Of a stretch of DNA of 18,276 bases, positions 1-12,718 are shown one piece after another (the first letter of the stretch is position 1; each line of letters starts with the position of its first letter). Below the pieces are notes generated by a model, which saw only the letters and a list, made by a program, of their open reading frames with translations, made no database searches and had not been told where the DNA came from. Source of the stretch: Leptospira adleri (lineage in GTDB: Bacteria; Spirochaetota; Leptospiria; Leptospirales; Leptospiraceae); contig NZ_NPDU01000086.1 in NCBI RefSeq assembly GCF_002811985.1, positions 1 through 18,276 on the forward strand, in the 5' to 3' direction. Made by a program: the position numbers and the translations under genes.

Positions 1-434
1 ACAAAATTATGATTATGACGGACGCCGATATCGACGGTTCTCACATTCGAACACTTCTTCTTACATTCTTCTTTCGTTATATGCGTCCAGTGATCGAAAG
101 AGGTTATCTTTACGTGGCGCAGCCGCCGCTTTATCTGATCAAACACGGAAAAAATTCCACTTACGCTTACTCCGACAAAGAGAAAGAAGAATTATTAAAA
201 ACCGTCGGCTCGGACAAGGTTGTAATCCAACGTTACAAGGGTTTGGGAGAAATGAACCCTGAACAACTCTGGGAAACCACTATGGATCCTTCAAATCGTG
301 TGGTTCTTAAAGTTAAGTTAGACGACTTTGTGGAAGCCGAGGAAACTTTCAACGTTCTTATGGGCGACGAGGTTCAACCGAGAAAAATGTTTATCGAAGT
401 AAACGCCGCAAAAGTAGCGAACTTGGATCTTTGA
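1..434 (+). CDS. gyrB: DNA gyrase subunit B, C-terminal part (5' truncated by window edge)
   Basis: This is the end of GyrB, the ATPase/Toprim subunit of DNA gyrase, which introduces negative supercoils together with GyrA. The reading frame enters from the left edge (codons in phase from base 3) and stops with TGA at 432-434. The fragment begins in the Toprim domain: the metal-binding [17 protein letters not shown] motif lies at about bases 18-68. It is followed by the conserved AQPPLY and [19 protein letters not shown] motifs, both typical of GyrB. The stretch between AQPPLY and [10 protein letters not shown] is short, so the roughly 170-residue insertion of enterobacterial GyrB is absent, as in most non-proteobacterial gyrases. 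The gene ends 18 bp before gyrA, so co-transcription is likely. Identity is very secure; only the N-terminal ATPase half is missing from the window. Confidence 0.97.
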   Translation, partial: KIMIMTDADIDGSHIRTLLLTFFFRYMRPVIERGYLYVAQPPLYLIKHGKNSTYAYSDKEKEELLKTVGSDKVVIQRYKGLGEMNPEQLWETTMDPSNRVVLKVKLDDFVEAEETFNVLMGDEVQPRKMFIEVNAAKVANLDL

Positions 435-452
435 TCCGAAGGGAATTCAGAA

Positions 453-2957
<2,505 letters not shown>

Positions 2958-2960
2958 ACT

Positions 2961-3917
2961 ATGATTCGAATCGGAAATGTAACGATCCCCGGAAGAATTT
3001 CTCTTTCTCCGATGGCGGGCATTTCCGATTCTCCGACTCGTAGAATCTGCAGAAAATTCGGAGCGGCCTTTTCTTACACCGAGTTCGTGAACACGGACGA
3101 ACTCGTTCATCGCGCACCGAAAGCCTTGAAAATGTTTCGTTTTCATCCGGAAGAACGTCCGATTACGTTTCAAATTTTCGGTAATAGATTGGAAATCATC
3201 GCCGAAGCCTCCGAAATCATTCAGGAATTAAAACCGGATATCATCGATTTGAACATGGGATGTTCTACTCGTAAGGTTTCGTTGCGCGGTGCCGGAGCCG
3301 GACTTCTTCGCAGACCCGTGTTAGCCGGAAAAATCATCGAAGCGATGAAAAAACGAGTCAACGTTCCGGTCACGGCAAAGATTCGTATCGGATGGGATTC
3401 TACTTCTCGCAATTATCTGGAAGTCTCGAAAATTTTGGAAGAATCGGGAGCGGATGCATTAACGGTTCATGGCCGAACAAAAGAGATGGCTTATACCGGT
3501 TTGGCGGATTGGAACGCGATCGGAGAAATCAAAGTAAATAGAAGAATTCCGATTTTCGGAAACGGAGATATTAAAAGTTTTCAAGAGGCCAATTCTAAAA
3601 TCCAAGAATACGGTTTGGACGGCGTTCTCATTGGCAGAAGCGCGATCGGAAATCCATGGATTTTTTCGGAAATCAAAAAGAACGAATTATCCTGGTCCGA
3701 TGTTTCCGAAGTAATACTCCAACACCTTCGTTGGATGATCGATGACTTCGGGGAAGAATTCGGTCTTGTACTTTTTAGAAAGCATCTCGTGAAATATCTG
3801 ACCGGGCTTGATTTCGATCAGGCTTGGAAAACCGAATTGCTTGAAATCAGAGAATGGAATCAATTTGAGGATCTTCTTTTGTCCGATAAAAGGCGAAATG
3901 TTTTAGCCGTTCTCTAA
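2961..3917 (+). CDS. dus: tRNA-dihydrouridine synthase (DusB-like)
   Basis: This is a predicted cytoplasmic FMN-dependent enzyme that reduces uridine to 5,6-dihydrouridine in tRNA, using NADPH. The product is 318 residues, the normal Dus length. The N-terminal TIM barrel opens with LSPMAGISDSPTRR (residues 15-28, FMN-binding loop). The catalytic cysteine is C101 in DLNMGC. KIRIGW (140-145), VHGRT (169-173) and the phosphate-binding FGNGDI (199-204) and GRSAIGNPW motifs follow in the family order. The residue after the catalytic Cys is Ser, where DusB usually has Pro (NMGCP). The RGAGAGLLR stretch (109-117) corresponds to the DusB RLAGSALL segment. The start ATG lies 3 bp after the gyrA stop, with ggagag inside the gyrA end as ribosome site, so translation is probably coupled to the gyrase operon. 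Family assignment is firm; subfamily (DusB rather than another class) is less so. Confidence 0.93.
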   Translation: MIRIGNVTIPGRISLSPMAGISDSPTRRICRKFGAAFSYTEFVNTDELVHRAPKALKMFRFHPEERPITFQIFGNRLEIIAEASEIIQELKPDIIDLNMGCSTRKVSLRGAGAGLLRRPVLAGKIIEAMKKRVNVPVTAKIRIGWDSTSRNYLEVSKILEESGADALTVHGRTKEMAYTGLADWNAIGEIKVNRRIPIFGNGDIKSFQEANSKIQEYGLDGVLIGRSAIGNPWIFSEIKKNELSWSDVSEVILQHLRWMIDDFGEEFGLVLFRKHLVKYLTGLDFDQAWKTELLEIREWNQFEDLLLSDKRRNVLAVL

Positions 3918-3934
3918 ACCTGCCGCATTAATTC

Positions 3935-3962
3935 TTGACTAAATCATCTGTGAGCTTAAAAA
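3935..3962 (+). promoter_or_regulatory. Candidate sigma-70-type promoter for the 3992 lipoprotein
   Basis: TTGACT (3935-3940, 5 of 6 to the -35 consensus) is followed after 16 bp by TAAAAA (3957-3962, 4 of 6 to the -10). This would start transcription near 3969, giving a leader of about 23 nt that includes the ggagaag ribosome site at 3978-3984. It lies just after the dus stop, so the lipoprotein may be transcribed independently of the gyrase operon. This is seen by eye only. Confidence 0.4.
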
Positions 3963-3991
3963 CTTCGAGAAATGAACGGAGAAGTCACTGT

Positions 3992-4726
3992 ATGAAAAGT
4001 ATAAAGTTATTCTTAATTCTTTCCTTAGCTCTTCTGATGATGATCGGATGTAAAAAGGAAGAAAAAAAGCCGGAAGCTCAAATCTTAGGAACAAGATTTG
4101 CAAACTTCGACCAATGGATTTACAAGGTTCCGGGTTCCGATAAAAAAGAGGATCAAGTCAGCCTTGTGTATGGAATGGAAGACGTAACGGGCTTGGAGAC
4201 CGTGGACGCCGAAGTGACCACGAAAAAAGGAACGTCTACGGTTACTTATATTAAAGTAAAAACCGTAGAAAACAAAGAAGGTTATGCTCCTGTAAAAAAT
4301 TTCTCTGAAAACGTATATTTCGTATTGAACGATGCGGATGACGCGTTCGTTAAACCGACGATTACAGCTAACACAAAAGGCAAATTGAAGAGAGGAATGT
4401 ATTGTCTAGAACAGGAAGTGATCGGAGAATTTTCTAAAGTTACCTGTTATGATTCTATTTTAACGGAAGATAAGTTAAACAACTATTACGACGTTTGGAT
4501 CAAAACGGTTTCCGCTTCCTTGAGCAAAGACGCGCTTCTTGGAGAAACAGTCAAACTTTTGAAAAAATCCAGCCAGGAGCTTGCGAGATACAATTCCGTA
4601 TCCGACGAAGAGAAAAATAAAATTCTTCAAGTTGCTACCGAATCTTTAAAGAAGGCGGCCGCTAAACAAGATGAGTTTACCGCAGATGTAAACGCACTTG
4701 CCGCAAAATTCGGGATCACTCTTTGA
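3992..4726 (+). CDS. Putative lipoprotein of unknown function
   Basis: The product is 244 residues from the ATG at 3992. This start is chosen over the in-frame TTG at 3935 because it follows a good Shine-Dalgarno (ggagaag, 3978-3984, 7 bp spacing) and yields a proper type II signal peptide. MKSIKLF is followed by a hydrophobic run and a lipobox MIGC, with the lipidated Cys at residue 20. The mature protein begins with a Lys/Glu-rich tether (KKEEKKPE). It continues with a beta-rich central part and a C-terminal helical, Lys/Ala-rich segment rich in coiled-coil-like heptads (roughly 180-244). I recognise no catalytic motif. It is probably anchored in the inner or outer membrane facing the periplasm, or on the surface. 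It converges on lipL21 across a shared terminator. Only the lipoprotein call is supported. Confidence 0.85.
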   Translation: MKSIKLFLILSLALLMMIGCKKEEKKPEAQILGTRFANFDQWIYKVPGSDKKEDQVSLVYGMEDVTGLETVDAEVTTKKGTSTVTYIKVKTVENKEGYAPVKNFSENVYFVLNDADDAFVKPTITANTKGKLKRGMYCLEQEVIGEFSKVTCYDSILTEDKLNNYYDVWIKTVSASLSKDALLGETVKLLKKSSQELARYNSVSDEEKNKILQVATESLKKAAAKQDEFTADVNALAAKFGITL

Positions 4727-4769
4727 TAAGATTTTCTTTCATTCGAGTGAAATCGGACTCTTAAAAATA

Positions 4770-4797
4770 AAAAACCCCGCTAATCAGCGGGGTTTTT
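4770..4797. terminator. Bidirectional rho-independent terminator
   Basis: A perfect 11-bp inverted repeat, AAAAACCCCGC (4770-4780) with GCGGGGTTTTT (4787-4797), encloses a 6-nt loop. The stem has a GC core and runs into T tracts on both strands. It lies between the convergent lipoprotein gene (stop 4726) and lipL21 (stop 4828), so it should end transcription from both sides. Confidence 0.93.
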
Positions 4798-4827
4798 AAA
4801 ACAAAAAGCTTTAATGTAAATTTAGGC

Positions 4828-5448
<621 letters not shown>

Positions 5449-5528
5449 CACATTTTTTAATAGGTTGCTTTGAAACATCGATTTCCCTAAATGAATCCAA
5501 AGAGAGATTTGCGTCGCACTAATTCTTT

Positions 5529-7082
5529 ATGTTACGAAATTTATTATTTTTCTTAATTTTCTTGGCTCACCCCTTATTCTCCACGAGTATAACTTTCCTT
5601 CCGGGAAAAGTAGACGGAAACTTACCGAATTCTTTTCAAAGAATTGGCGATAGATCTCAAGAAATTTCCAAATTTGCGGCTTTTTACGCAAACATACTCT
5701 TAAGGGCCAAGGTGGAGACAACGGAAAGAATGAAGGATAAAGAAATTTTTGAAAAATTTCGAAGTTCTCATTTTGGAAAAGAAGATTTTTCAAAACTATG
5801 TTCCGAACTCTCGAGCGACATCTTAGTACGAGACGAACTTAATTTTCAGAATCAAATTTCTTTGGATCGATCCGTTTATAATTGTACACAAAAACAATTG
5901 GATGAGTTTCATCTAACCGAAAAATCGGATCCATTTTCTCTAATGCGCTCCATGACGGAGAAATCGTTTCCCTGGATCCCCTCCAAGAAAAGACAAGTAA
6001 CACAGAACAATCAGAAGAAGTCTTCGAAAGAACTGATTTTTGTGATCGATCTTTCACCTTCTTTTCAAAGGGAAAGAGAAGAATTGATTCAATTTGTAAA
6101 GAGCGCTTCTTGGGATTCGATCACAGGAATTCGAGTTGTTACTTTTTTCGAAGGAAAATCAGTGATTCTTCCGAAAGCGACTTCTCTTTCGGAACTCAGA
6201 ACCCAAATTTCCAACCTAAAATCCAGTGGGAAATCTTCTTTGGACGACCTCTCCGACGCGCTCATCCAAGTAAAGAGAGGATTACTTTTGCCCGGAACAA
6301 AATCTCAAACGTTTCAGGACATAATCATTCTTACGAATGCTAAGGGAAAAATTCCGAATCCGACCTTATCTTCGATCCTTCAAGATCTGCAATCCAGCGG
6401 TTATGGAATTCGGCTTTTTACCGCTCCTTATTATTCCGCCGCTCAGAGTCAGTTCTACAAAGGAATTCTATCTAAAGACGGTTTCTACGAAATTACTTAT
6501 TCTCGGAAAGTAAGTACGGCAAAGGATTCGAAGACGATCGTCTTCCGAGGAAGGCAGATTTATTTTACATATTCGGAACTTGCTCCCGGAAAAGCCGGTT
6601 CGGAATCTTCTATGAACAGGGTTTCTTATTCCGGAAAATATGCGGAATCGGAATCGATCAATCCTCTCAATTTCACCGAAATCTATTCTGAACTTTCGGG
6701 AGACAAGATTCTTGCGTCCGAACCCCTTCGGAATAATCTGAATTTTTTACTCTCCAATGTGCTTCTAAAAGATGAATATAAATCGGAAGGACCTTCGGTT
6801 CTTATCAAATCCGGAGAGAAAGCTTTTTGGGTTTCACTGCCGGTCGGAATCAAGCCGCCCGAAACCGAAGAACAGGTAAGTTATCAAACGACTTATGTTC
6901 CATCCGGAGGTTCCGTGGACGGCGTGGCCAATATCGCGGCTCTTACGGAAATTTATAAGGGAATTCCTTCTCAAATCCTGGAATGCACGCCCGTTCAAGT
7001 TAGAAATTATTTTCAAAATACGAACAAAAGTTCTTTCGATTGTATCGTCCGAGGTAGAGTTCTACAGGTCAAAGGATTATAA
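5529..7082 (+). CDS. Exported protein with degenerate von Willebrand factor A-like domain
   Basis: The product is 517 residues. The N-terminus (MLRNLLFFLIFLAHPLFSTS) is a Sec signal peptide without a lipobox Cys, so a periplasmic or outer-envelope location is likely. A poorly conserved segment (25-165) precedes a VWA-like Rossmann domain (about 168-310). The first strand KELIFVIDLSPSF carries DLSPS (174-178), matching the DxSxS metal-site (MIDAS) motif. Where most VWA domains have an LxTDG strand end there is ILTNAKG (267-273), Asn for Asp. The loop that normally supplies the MIDAS Thr reads GKSSL (234-238). The C-terminal 200 residues are beta-rich and unassigned. The ATG at 5529 is fixed by an in-frame TAA at 5520-5522; no good Shine-Dalgarno is visible (aaagagaga is about 20 bp upstream). 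It is divergent from lipL21 and 23 bp upstream of the AAA+/Fis gene, a probable operon partner. Confidence 0.75.
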   Translation: MLRNLLFFLIFLAHPLFSTSITFLPGKVDGNLPNSFQRIGDRSQEISKFAAFYANILLRAKVETTERMKDKEIFEKFRSSHFGKEDFSKLCSELSSDILVRDELNFQNQISLDRSVYNCTQKQLDEFHLTEKSDPFSLMRSMTEKSFPWIPSKKRQVTQNNQKKSSKELIFVIDLSPSFQREREELIQFVKSASWDSITGIRVVTFFEGKSVILPKATSLSELRTQISNLKSSGKSSLDDLSDALIQVKRGLLLPGTKSQTFQDIIILTNAKGKIPNPTLSSILQDLQSSGYGIRLFTAPYYSAAQSQFYKGILSKDGFYEITYSRKVSTAKDSKTIVFRGRQIYFTYSELAPGKAGSESSMNRVSYSGKYAESESINPLNFTEIYSELSGDKILASEPLRNNLNFLLSNVLLKDEYKSEGPSVLIKSGEKAFWVSLPVGIKPPETEEQVSYQTTYVPSGGSVDGVANIAALTEIYKGIPSQILECTPVQVRNYFQNTNKSSFDCIVRGRVLQVKGL

Positions 7083-7940
7083 TCTTTTACTAAAGGGATC
7101 CTCATTTGAATTCCGACGAATCTATTTTTATCAGCAACGCTTCCAACTCGGTTAAAATATTAGATCGACTCAAATCGTTTTCCCAAAGTCAAATGCCTCT
7201 TTTTGTCACGGGCGGGCCGGGAACCGGAAAAACTTTTATCGCGCGCTTGATCGCGAAGTTATCCGGGAAAGAACCTTCGGTCAAAATCATAGACTCGGAA
7301 AATCTCGAAGGAGAATCGGCGCTTGAGAACGTTCTTTCTCAGGACCAAAATACGTATTTCGTTTTTAAGAATTTTACGACGTCTCCGAAAGAAGTACAAG
7401 CATACTTGCTCAGAAGACTCCGCGAGAATCGGACGAATTCTAGATTTCTTTTTTTATCGGGAAAAGAATGGAAACAGAAATTGGAAGCCGGAGATATCCT
7501 AGAATCCTTGTATCTCGAAATCTCCAATTACAGATTGGATCTTCCCGATCTCAGAGAAAGAAAAGAAGACATTCCGCTCCTCATAAAACATTTTCTAGAA
7601 ATACTTTCGGATAAGTACAAAAGAAAAGAAACGAGGCTCAGTGAAAGGTTATATCACTTACTTTTGAATTATGATTTTCCGGGAAACGTAAGACAACTGC
7701 GGAATCTACTGGAAAGTATGGTTTCCTTATTTCCGGTTCGAATTCTTGATACAAAACACCTTCCTCCCCAGATGTTCGAAACTTCTTATGTTTATAAAGA
7801 ATTTATTGAAGTAAAAACGGGAATACCTCTGCGAGACTATGAAAGAGAAATCATAAAGAAAAACCTGATTCTTGTGAATGGAAATCGGGAAAAAGCCGCA
7901 AGGATTTTGGGGATTTCGGAAAGAACGATCTACAGAAAGA

Positions 7941-9029
<1,089 letters not shown>

Positions 9030-9115
9030 TGTTTTCAGGTAAGAATCCGAAACGTTTTCGAAAAAACCGGAACATTTAACTTAAGCCGCGGAATCGATTC
9101 TCCGAAGAATAGAAT

Positions 9116-9321
<206 letters not shown>

Positions 9322-9331
<10 letters not shown>

Positions 9332-9885
9332 TTTCCTTTCAGATATTTTTCCCACAATCGGTGATATTGAAAAAACATTCGGATCGGAAAACCCAAGATG
9401 TTCGTATAAGAACCTTCGTAGTGTTCCACGGGACCGTCCGCGTCTTGAATTCCGTAACTCCCCGCCTTATCAAAAGGAGAATGGATTTCAACGTAGTTAC
9501 GGATTTGTTCCTTCCCCCACTTCCGAAAAGTCACTTTAGAAGAATCAAACGCAAACTGTTCCAAACCTCGATCGTAAACGCCCAAGCCGGAGTAGACGAT
9601 ATGAGTTCTTCCGGATAAACTTTCGAGAATTTCGACGGCCTCTTGAAAATCCGCCGGTTTCTGAAGAATCCGATGGTTATGAACGACGATCGTATCGCAA
9701 GAAATAAGAAGTTCGTTTTCGGATCTTGTTCCCAGTTTGGAAAGTGTAATCCGTTTGAGATATTCGAGAGGACTTTCTTTCGGAAAAGATCGTTCGTCGA
9801 CGTCCTCAGGCTCCACGCGAAAATCCAAATCCAGGGATTCCAAAACCTGTTTTCTTCGCGGAGATCTGGATCTAAGGACGATCAT
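9322..9885 (-). CDS. maf: Maf-family nucleoside triphosphate pyrophosphatase
   Basis: Maf proteins hydrolyse non-canonical or excess nucleotides (dTTP/UTP type or modified bases) to monophosphates in the cytoplasm. From the ATG at 9883-9885 (complement) the product is 187 residues, the usual Maf length. All signature segments are present: SRSPRRK (6-12), CDTIVV with D64 (63-68), QKPAD (75-79), [10 protein letters not shown] (91-100), [10 protein letters not shown] (139-148) and [11 protein letters not shown] (157-167). The usual ASxSPRR opening is RSRSPRR here, with Arg at two small-residue positions. A longer start at 9993 is open but would add 36 residues before the SPRR motif and overlap the divergent 9946 gene, so I reject it. 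The [10 protein letters not shown] form resembles the dTTP/UTP pyrophosphatase (YhdE) branch. The ribosome site is weak (gtggat). Confidence 0.93.
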
Positions 9886-9945
9886 AAATCCACAGTTTGA
9901 GAAAAGCCTTGCTTTGCACCCGTTTTCCGGTCGATATTGGTATGG

Positions 9946-10836
9946 ATGAAAAAGAATCAAAATTCTTCCAATTTCAGTCTTCGTTTTTTTCACATTGTCT
10001 TGTTTCTTACTTTGACCGGCTTAGTTCTTGCGGAAGGAAAAGCGGATGACGTAAAAGAATCCAAGGAAAATCCAAAGATCAGTTCCGAGAAAGAATTGAT
10101 CGAGACCGGAAAACTTGAAGCGGTTCGTAAAAGAGCTTTTGTTGGCCTAAAAGGAATCCGCATATCTCTTTTGAATTTCGGAAAAAAACAGGATCTCGAT
10201 AAAATAACCGCCGATTACGGACAAGCAGAAACTTCCTATCTCAGAGCGGAGTATTCGAGCGCGGCGACAGGATTTGAAAACGTATACAAAGCGGTTGTTC
10301 CCTTAGAGGAGATTTTTAGAAGAGATTATGAATCAAAGGCGGTCCAACTTGGACAAGAACTCGCTCCTTTGATCGTATCCATTCGTCTGGATCAAAAGAA
10401 TAGGAATAGAAACATTCTGCCGATTTTAGAAAAATACTATGTCCGTTCGGGAGAAACTGCCAAGGCTTCCGTCGTCGAGTTGGAAAAAGGGGAAAGAACG
10501 TCGGCGCTTCATTTTCAAAAGCAAGCGCTGATCTCCCTCTATCAAATCAAAATTCTTTTGGGAAAAAGCGAAGATTCTTCGATTTCGCTTTCGGATCGAA
10601 TTTCAAAGAATCGAATTTTAGAAACCGATTACTTAAAACCGGAAGAGTTACTTTATTGGGACGACGCCGAAGATAAACTTCATTCGGATTCGGAAGAGGA
10701 AAGAAAAAAAGATCGAGTTCGAACTTTGAGATCCTACGAGTGGAAGTTGGGAATTTCATCCGGCAAACTTCAAAAGGACGGCGAATCCAAAAATCCGCCC
10801 CCAAGTTCCGAAAAGCAGAACAACATAAAACCATAA
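9946..10836 (+). CDS. Exported protein of unknown function, probable helical repeat
   Basis: The product is 296 residues from the ATG at 9946. An in-frame TTG at 9937 would add three residues and cannot be excluded; neither start has a clear Shine-Dalgarno. The N-terminus [15 protein letters not shown] with the following hydrophobic stretch ending [10 protein letters not shown] is a Sec signal peptide, with likely cleavage after Ala29. The mature part is mostly helical and charged (Lys/Glu-rich). A segment resembling paired helices (about 75-200: [24 protein letters not shown]) may be a TPR-like repeat, but I see no firm TPR consensus. The C-terminal 70 residues are very acidic/basic and likely disordered ([21 protein letters not shown]). 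It starts 60 bp from the divergent maf start and is 18 bp upstream of the small lipoprotein gene, probably the head of an operon through 12718. Confidence 0.7.
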   Translation: MKKNQNSSNFSLRFFHIVLFLTLTGLVLAEGKADDVKESKENPKISSEKELIETGKLEAVRKRAFVGLKGIRISLLNFGKKQDLDKITADYGQAETSYLRAEYSSAATGFENVYKAVVPLEEIFRRDYESKAVQLGQELAPLIVSIRLDQKNRNRNILPILEKYYVRSGETAKASVVELEKGERTSALHFQKQALISLYQIKILLGKSEDSSISLSDRISKNRILETDYLKPEELLYWDDAEDKLHSDSEEERKKDRVRTLRSYEWKLGISSGKLQKDGESKNPPPSSEKQNNIKP

Positions 10837-10854
10837 TATTATAAAAATATATTT

Positions 10855-11343
10855 ATGAATTCAATTTATACCGCCAAATTATCTGCATTCTTTTTGATGC
10901 TGCTGTTGTTTCCCTCGTGCAGGAGAGGAAGTTTTGACAGGGTAAAAGAGCAGAGTTTTCAATATCTTTGTAAGGAATATCTGATCTTCTGCGATAAAAT
11001 CATCACTAAAATCGATATGTTCGACTGCGATCCTTTGCACAATATGTACGAAAGCGACGGTGCGCACTACATTAATCGAGAAGTTCTGGTTGACGACTTA
11101 ACCGTCGAGAAGGACGAAAGAGGGGCGGAAATTTTTGATCCATATTCCGATAAAAAACCTAAAAAAGAAAAAACGCGGGATACAAGTTCGGACTTTGGAA
11201 AGAATATCAGAATCGATTCTCGAAAATTGATTCGCACCTTTGACACGGAAAGAGGAAAACGTCCGGAAGGCGCGACCAGCAACGAATCTATCGAGAATAT
11301 CAGACCTTGTTACCCGGTAAGACCGAAATACAATCAGGAGTAA
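10855..11343 (+). CDS. Small putative lipoprotein
   Basis: The product is 162 residues. The N-terminus MNSIYTAKLSAFFLMLLLFPSC is a type II signal peptide with lipobox FPSC (Cys22), followed by RRG. Unusually for the window, the mature protein has further cysteines (C39, C46, C59 and one near the C-terminus), which could form disulfides in the periplasm. The central part is rich in Asp/Glu/Lys (VLVDDLTVEKDERG, KKPKKEKTRD) and likely flexible. No known domain is recognised. No Shine-Dalgarno precedes the ATG. The 18 bp between genes are almost pure A/T, with a TATAAA at 10840-10845, so either coupling to the upstream gene or a near-leaderless internal transcript is possible. It ends 6 bp before the short-chain dehydrogenase start, and its last codons supply that gene's ribosome site. 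Confidence 0.75.
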   Translation: MNSIYTAKLSAFFLMLLLFPSCRRGSFDRVKEQSFQYLCKEYLIFCDKIITKIDMFDCDPLHNMYESDGAHYINREVLVDDLTVEKDERGAEIFDPYSDKKPKKEKTRDTSSDFGKNIRIDSRKLIRTFDTERGKRPEGATSNESIENIRPCYPVRPKYNQE

Positions 11344-11349
11344 ATACAA

Positions 11350-12093
11350 TTGAGCGATCTATTCAATGTAAAAAATAAAACGGTTCTTGTGACGGGATCC
11401 ACTCGGGGCATCGGAAAACATTTCGCACAAGGTTTTAAAGAAGCGGGTGCAATCGTATATGGAACCGGCTCTTCGGAAGAATCCGTAAAAAGGTTCGAAG
11501 GAACCGGAATCAAAGGATTTGCGGCGGACATTCGTCAACCGGATGCGATGACTTCGATCATAGAAAACATCGTGAAAGAACACGGTAAATTGGACGTACT
11601 CGTCAATAACGCCGGAATCGCCGCAAACAAACCCGCAGCGTTCTTAAAAGAAGATGAAATCGAGTCGATCATTCAAACCAACTTTACCGGAGTTTTTAGA
11701 ACCTGCGCGTCGTATTACAAAATTCATAAGAAGAAAGGCGGTAATATCATCAACGTTGCTTCCATTCTGGGAATGAGAGGAACCAAGTTTGCCTCCGTTT
11801 ATTCGGGGACAAAAGGCGCAGTGATTAATATGACAAGAGCCTTAGCCGTGGAATGGATCGGTTCCGGCTATCGAGTTAACGCGATTTGCCCCGGTTTTAT
11901 CGATACGGATATGACCGAAATGATCAAAGAAAAACCGGAAGTGATGGAGCAGATGGTGAAAGCGATTCCAATGGGGAGAATGGGAAAACCGGAAGATCTC
12001 GTCGGAGCGGCGATTTATTTTGCGAGCGACGCTTCCGCCTATGTTACGGGACAAACGATTGTTGTGGACGGAGGAATTACCGCGGGACTTTAA
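11350..12093 (+). CDS. Short-chain dehydrogenase/reductase (SDR)
   Basis: This is a classical cytoplasmic NAD(P)(H)-dependent SDR of 247 residues. It has the cofactor motif TGSTRGIG (15-22), the NNAG motif at 86-89 and catalytic Asn111, Ser138, Tyr151 and Lys155 (YSGTK). PGFIDTDM (181-188) and the C-terminal VTGQTIVVDGG strand follow. The sequence fits the FabG / gluconate 5-dehydrogenase-like branch. The substrate cannot be told from sequence, so I do not call it FabG, the fatty-acid 3-ketoacyl-ACP reductase, outright. The start is TTG at 11350, decided by AGGAG at 11336-11340, which lies in the last codons of the preceding lipoprotein gene. This suggests translational coupling. It is followed after 16 bp by the YciO-like gene. 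Confidence 0.92.
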   Translation: MSDLFNVKNKTVLVTGSTRGIGKHFAQGFKEAGAIVYGTGSSEESVKRFEGTGIKGFAADIRQPDAMTSIIENIVKEHGKLDVLVNNAGIAANKPAAFLKEDEIESIIQTNFTGVFRTCASYYKIHKKKGGNIINVASILGMRGTKFASVYSGTKGAVINMTRALAVEWIGSGYRVNAICPGFIDTDMTEMIKEKPEVMEQMVKAIPMGRMGKPEDLVGAAIYFASDASAYVTGQTIVVDGGITAGL

Positions 12094-12109
12094 AACAGTC
12101 TAATATTCG

Positions 12110-12718
12110 ATGATCGTTTCCCTTCATCCAATCAATCCGGAAAAAAGAAAACTCCAGCAGATTTCGGATAATCTGTTGGAGGGAAAGGTATATATTTTTC
12201 CTACTGACACCGTTTACGCGCTTGTCGCGGATTCCCAATCAAAGATCGGCGTGGAAAAATTGTACGAACTGAAGAATATTCCGAAAAACCAGCCTCTTTC
12301 CCTTCTTTGTCCGAGTATTTCCGTGGCCTCGAATTACATAGAAAATCTTCCTAATGAAGCTTTTCGCTTGATGAAAAAATTAACTCCGGGGCCGTTCACT
12401 TTTATCATACGTGCGAATAAAAATCTTCCCCGGGTTTCTTTTTCCAATCAAAAAGAAAAACAGATCGGGATCAGAATTCCCGATGCGATTTACCTGCAAG
12501 AGTTAATGGCAATTCATCCGAATCCTCTTACCTCGACTTCGGCGTTCGCAAACGACGAGTTTATTATCGAAGCGGATTCCTTAGAAGATATTTACGGTTC
12601 CCGCGTTCAAGGTATTATCGACGGAGGAATTGTCGCAGTCGAACTTTCGACGATCTTGGACGTTACCGGAGACGAGGTTGTCGTGGTAAGAGAAGGGAAA
12701 GGCTCCGAACTTCTGTAA
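12110..12718 (+). CDS. YciO/YrdC/Sua5-family protein (threonylcarbamoyl-AMP synthase-like)
   Basis: The 202-residue product has the YrdC-like fold, used by TsaC/Sua5 to make threonylcarbamoyl-AMP for the t6A tRNA modification. Motifs are PTDTVYAL (31-38), ELKNIPKNQPLSLLC (53-67), LTPGPFTFI (91-99), IGIRIP (119-124) and LTSTSAF (140-146), closing with VVVREGKGS. The LKNIPKNQP loop differs from the Sua5/TsaC KGRP form, and the STSAN motif is STSAF. Both features place it nearer E. coli YciO (whose end TPVVVREGVG it resembles) than TsaC. Whether it supplies t6A here or has the separate YciO role is unresolved. It is the last gene of the 9946-12718 run. No Shine-Dalgarno is evident before the ATG. 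It is followed by a 130-bp gap with no clear terminator. Confidence 0.85.
   Translation: MIVSLHPINPEKRKLQQISDNLLEGKVYIFPTDTVYALVADSQSKIGVEKLYELKNIPKNQPLSLLCPSISVASNYIENLPNEAFRLMKKLTPGPFTFIIRANKNLPRVSFSNQKEKQIGIRIPDAIYLQELMAIHPNPLTSTSAFANDEFIIEADSLEDIYGSRVQGIIDGGIVAVELSTILDVTGDEVVVVREGKGSELL

Noticed and set aside
3935..3991. In-frame upstream TTG start for the 3992 lipoprotein
   Set aside because: It would place 19 charged residues before the signal peptide. The ATG at 3992 has a well-spaced ggagaag site. The TTGACT is better read as a -35 element.
9886..9993. Longer N-terminus for maf starting at 9993
   Set aside because: It adds 36 non-family residues ahead of the SPRR motif and would overlap the divergent 9946 gene. 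The ATG at 9885 gives the normal Maf length.
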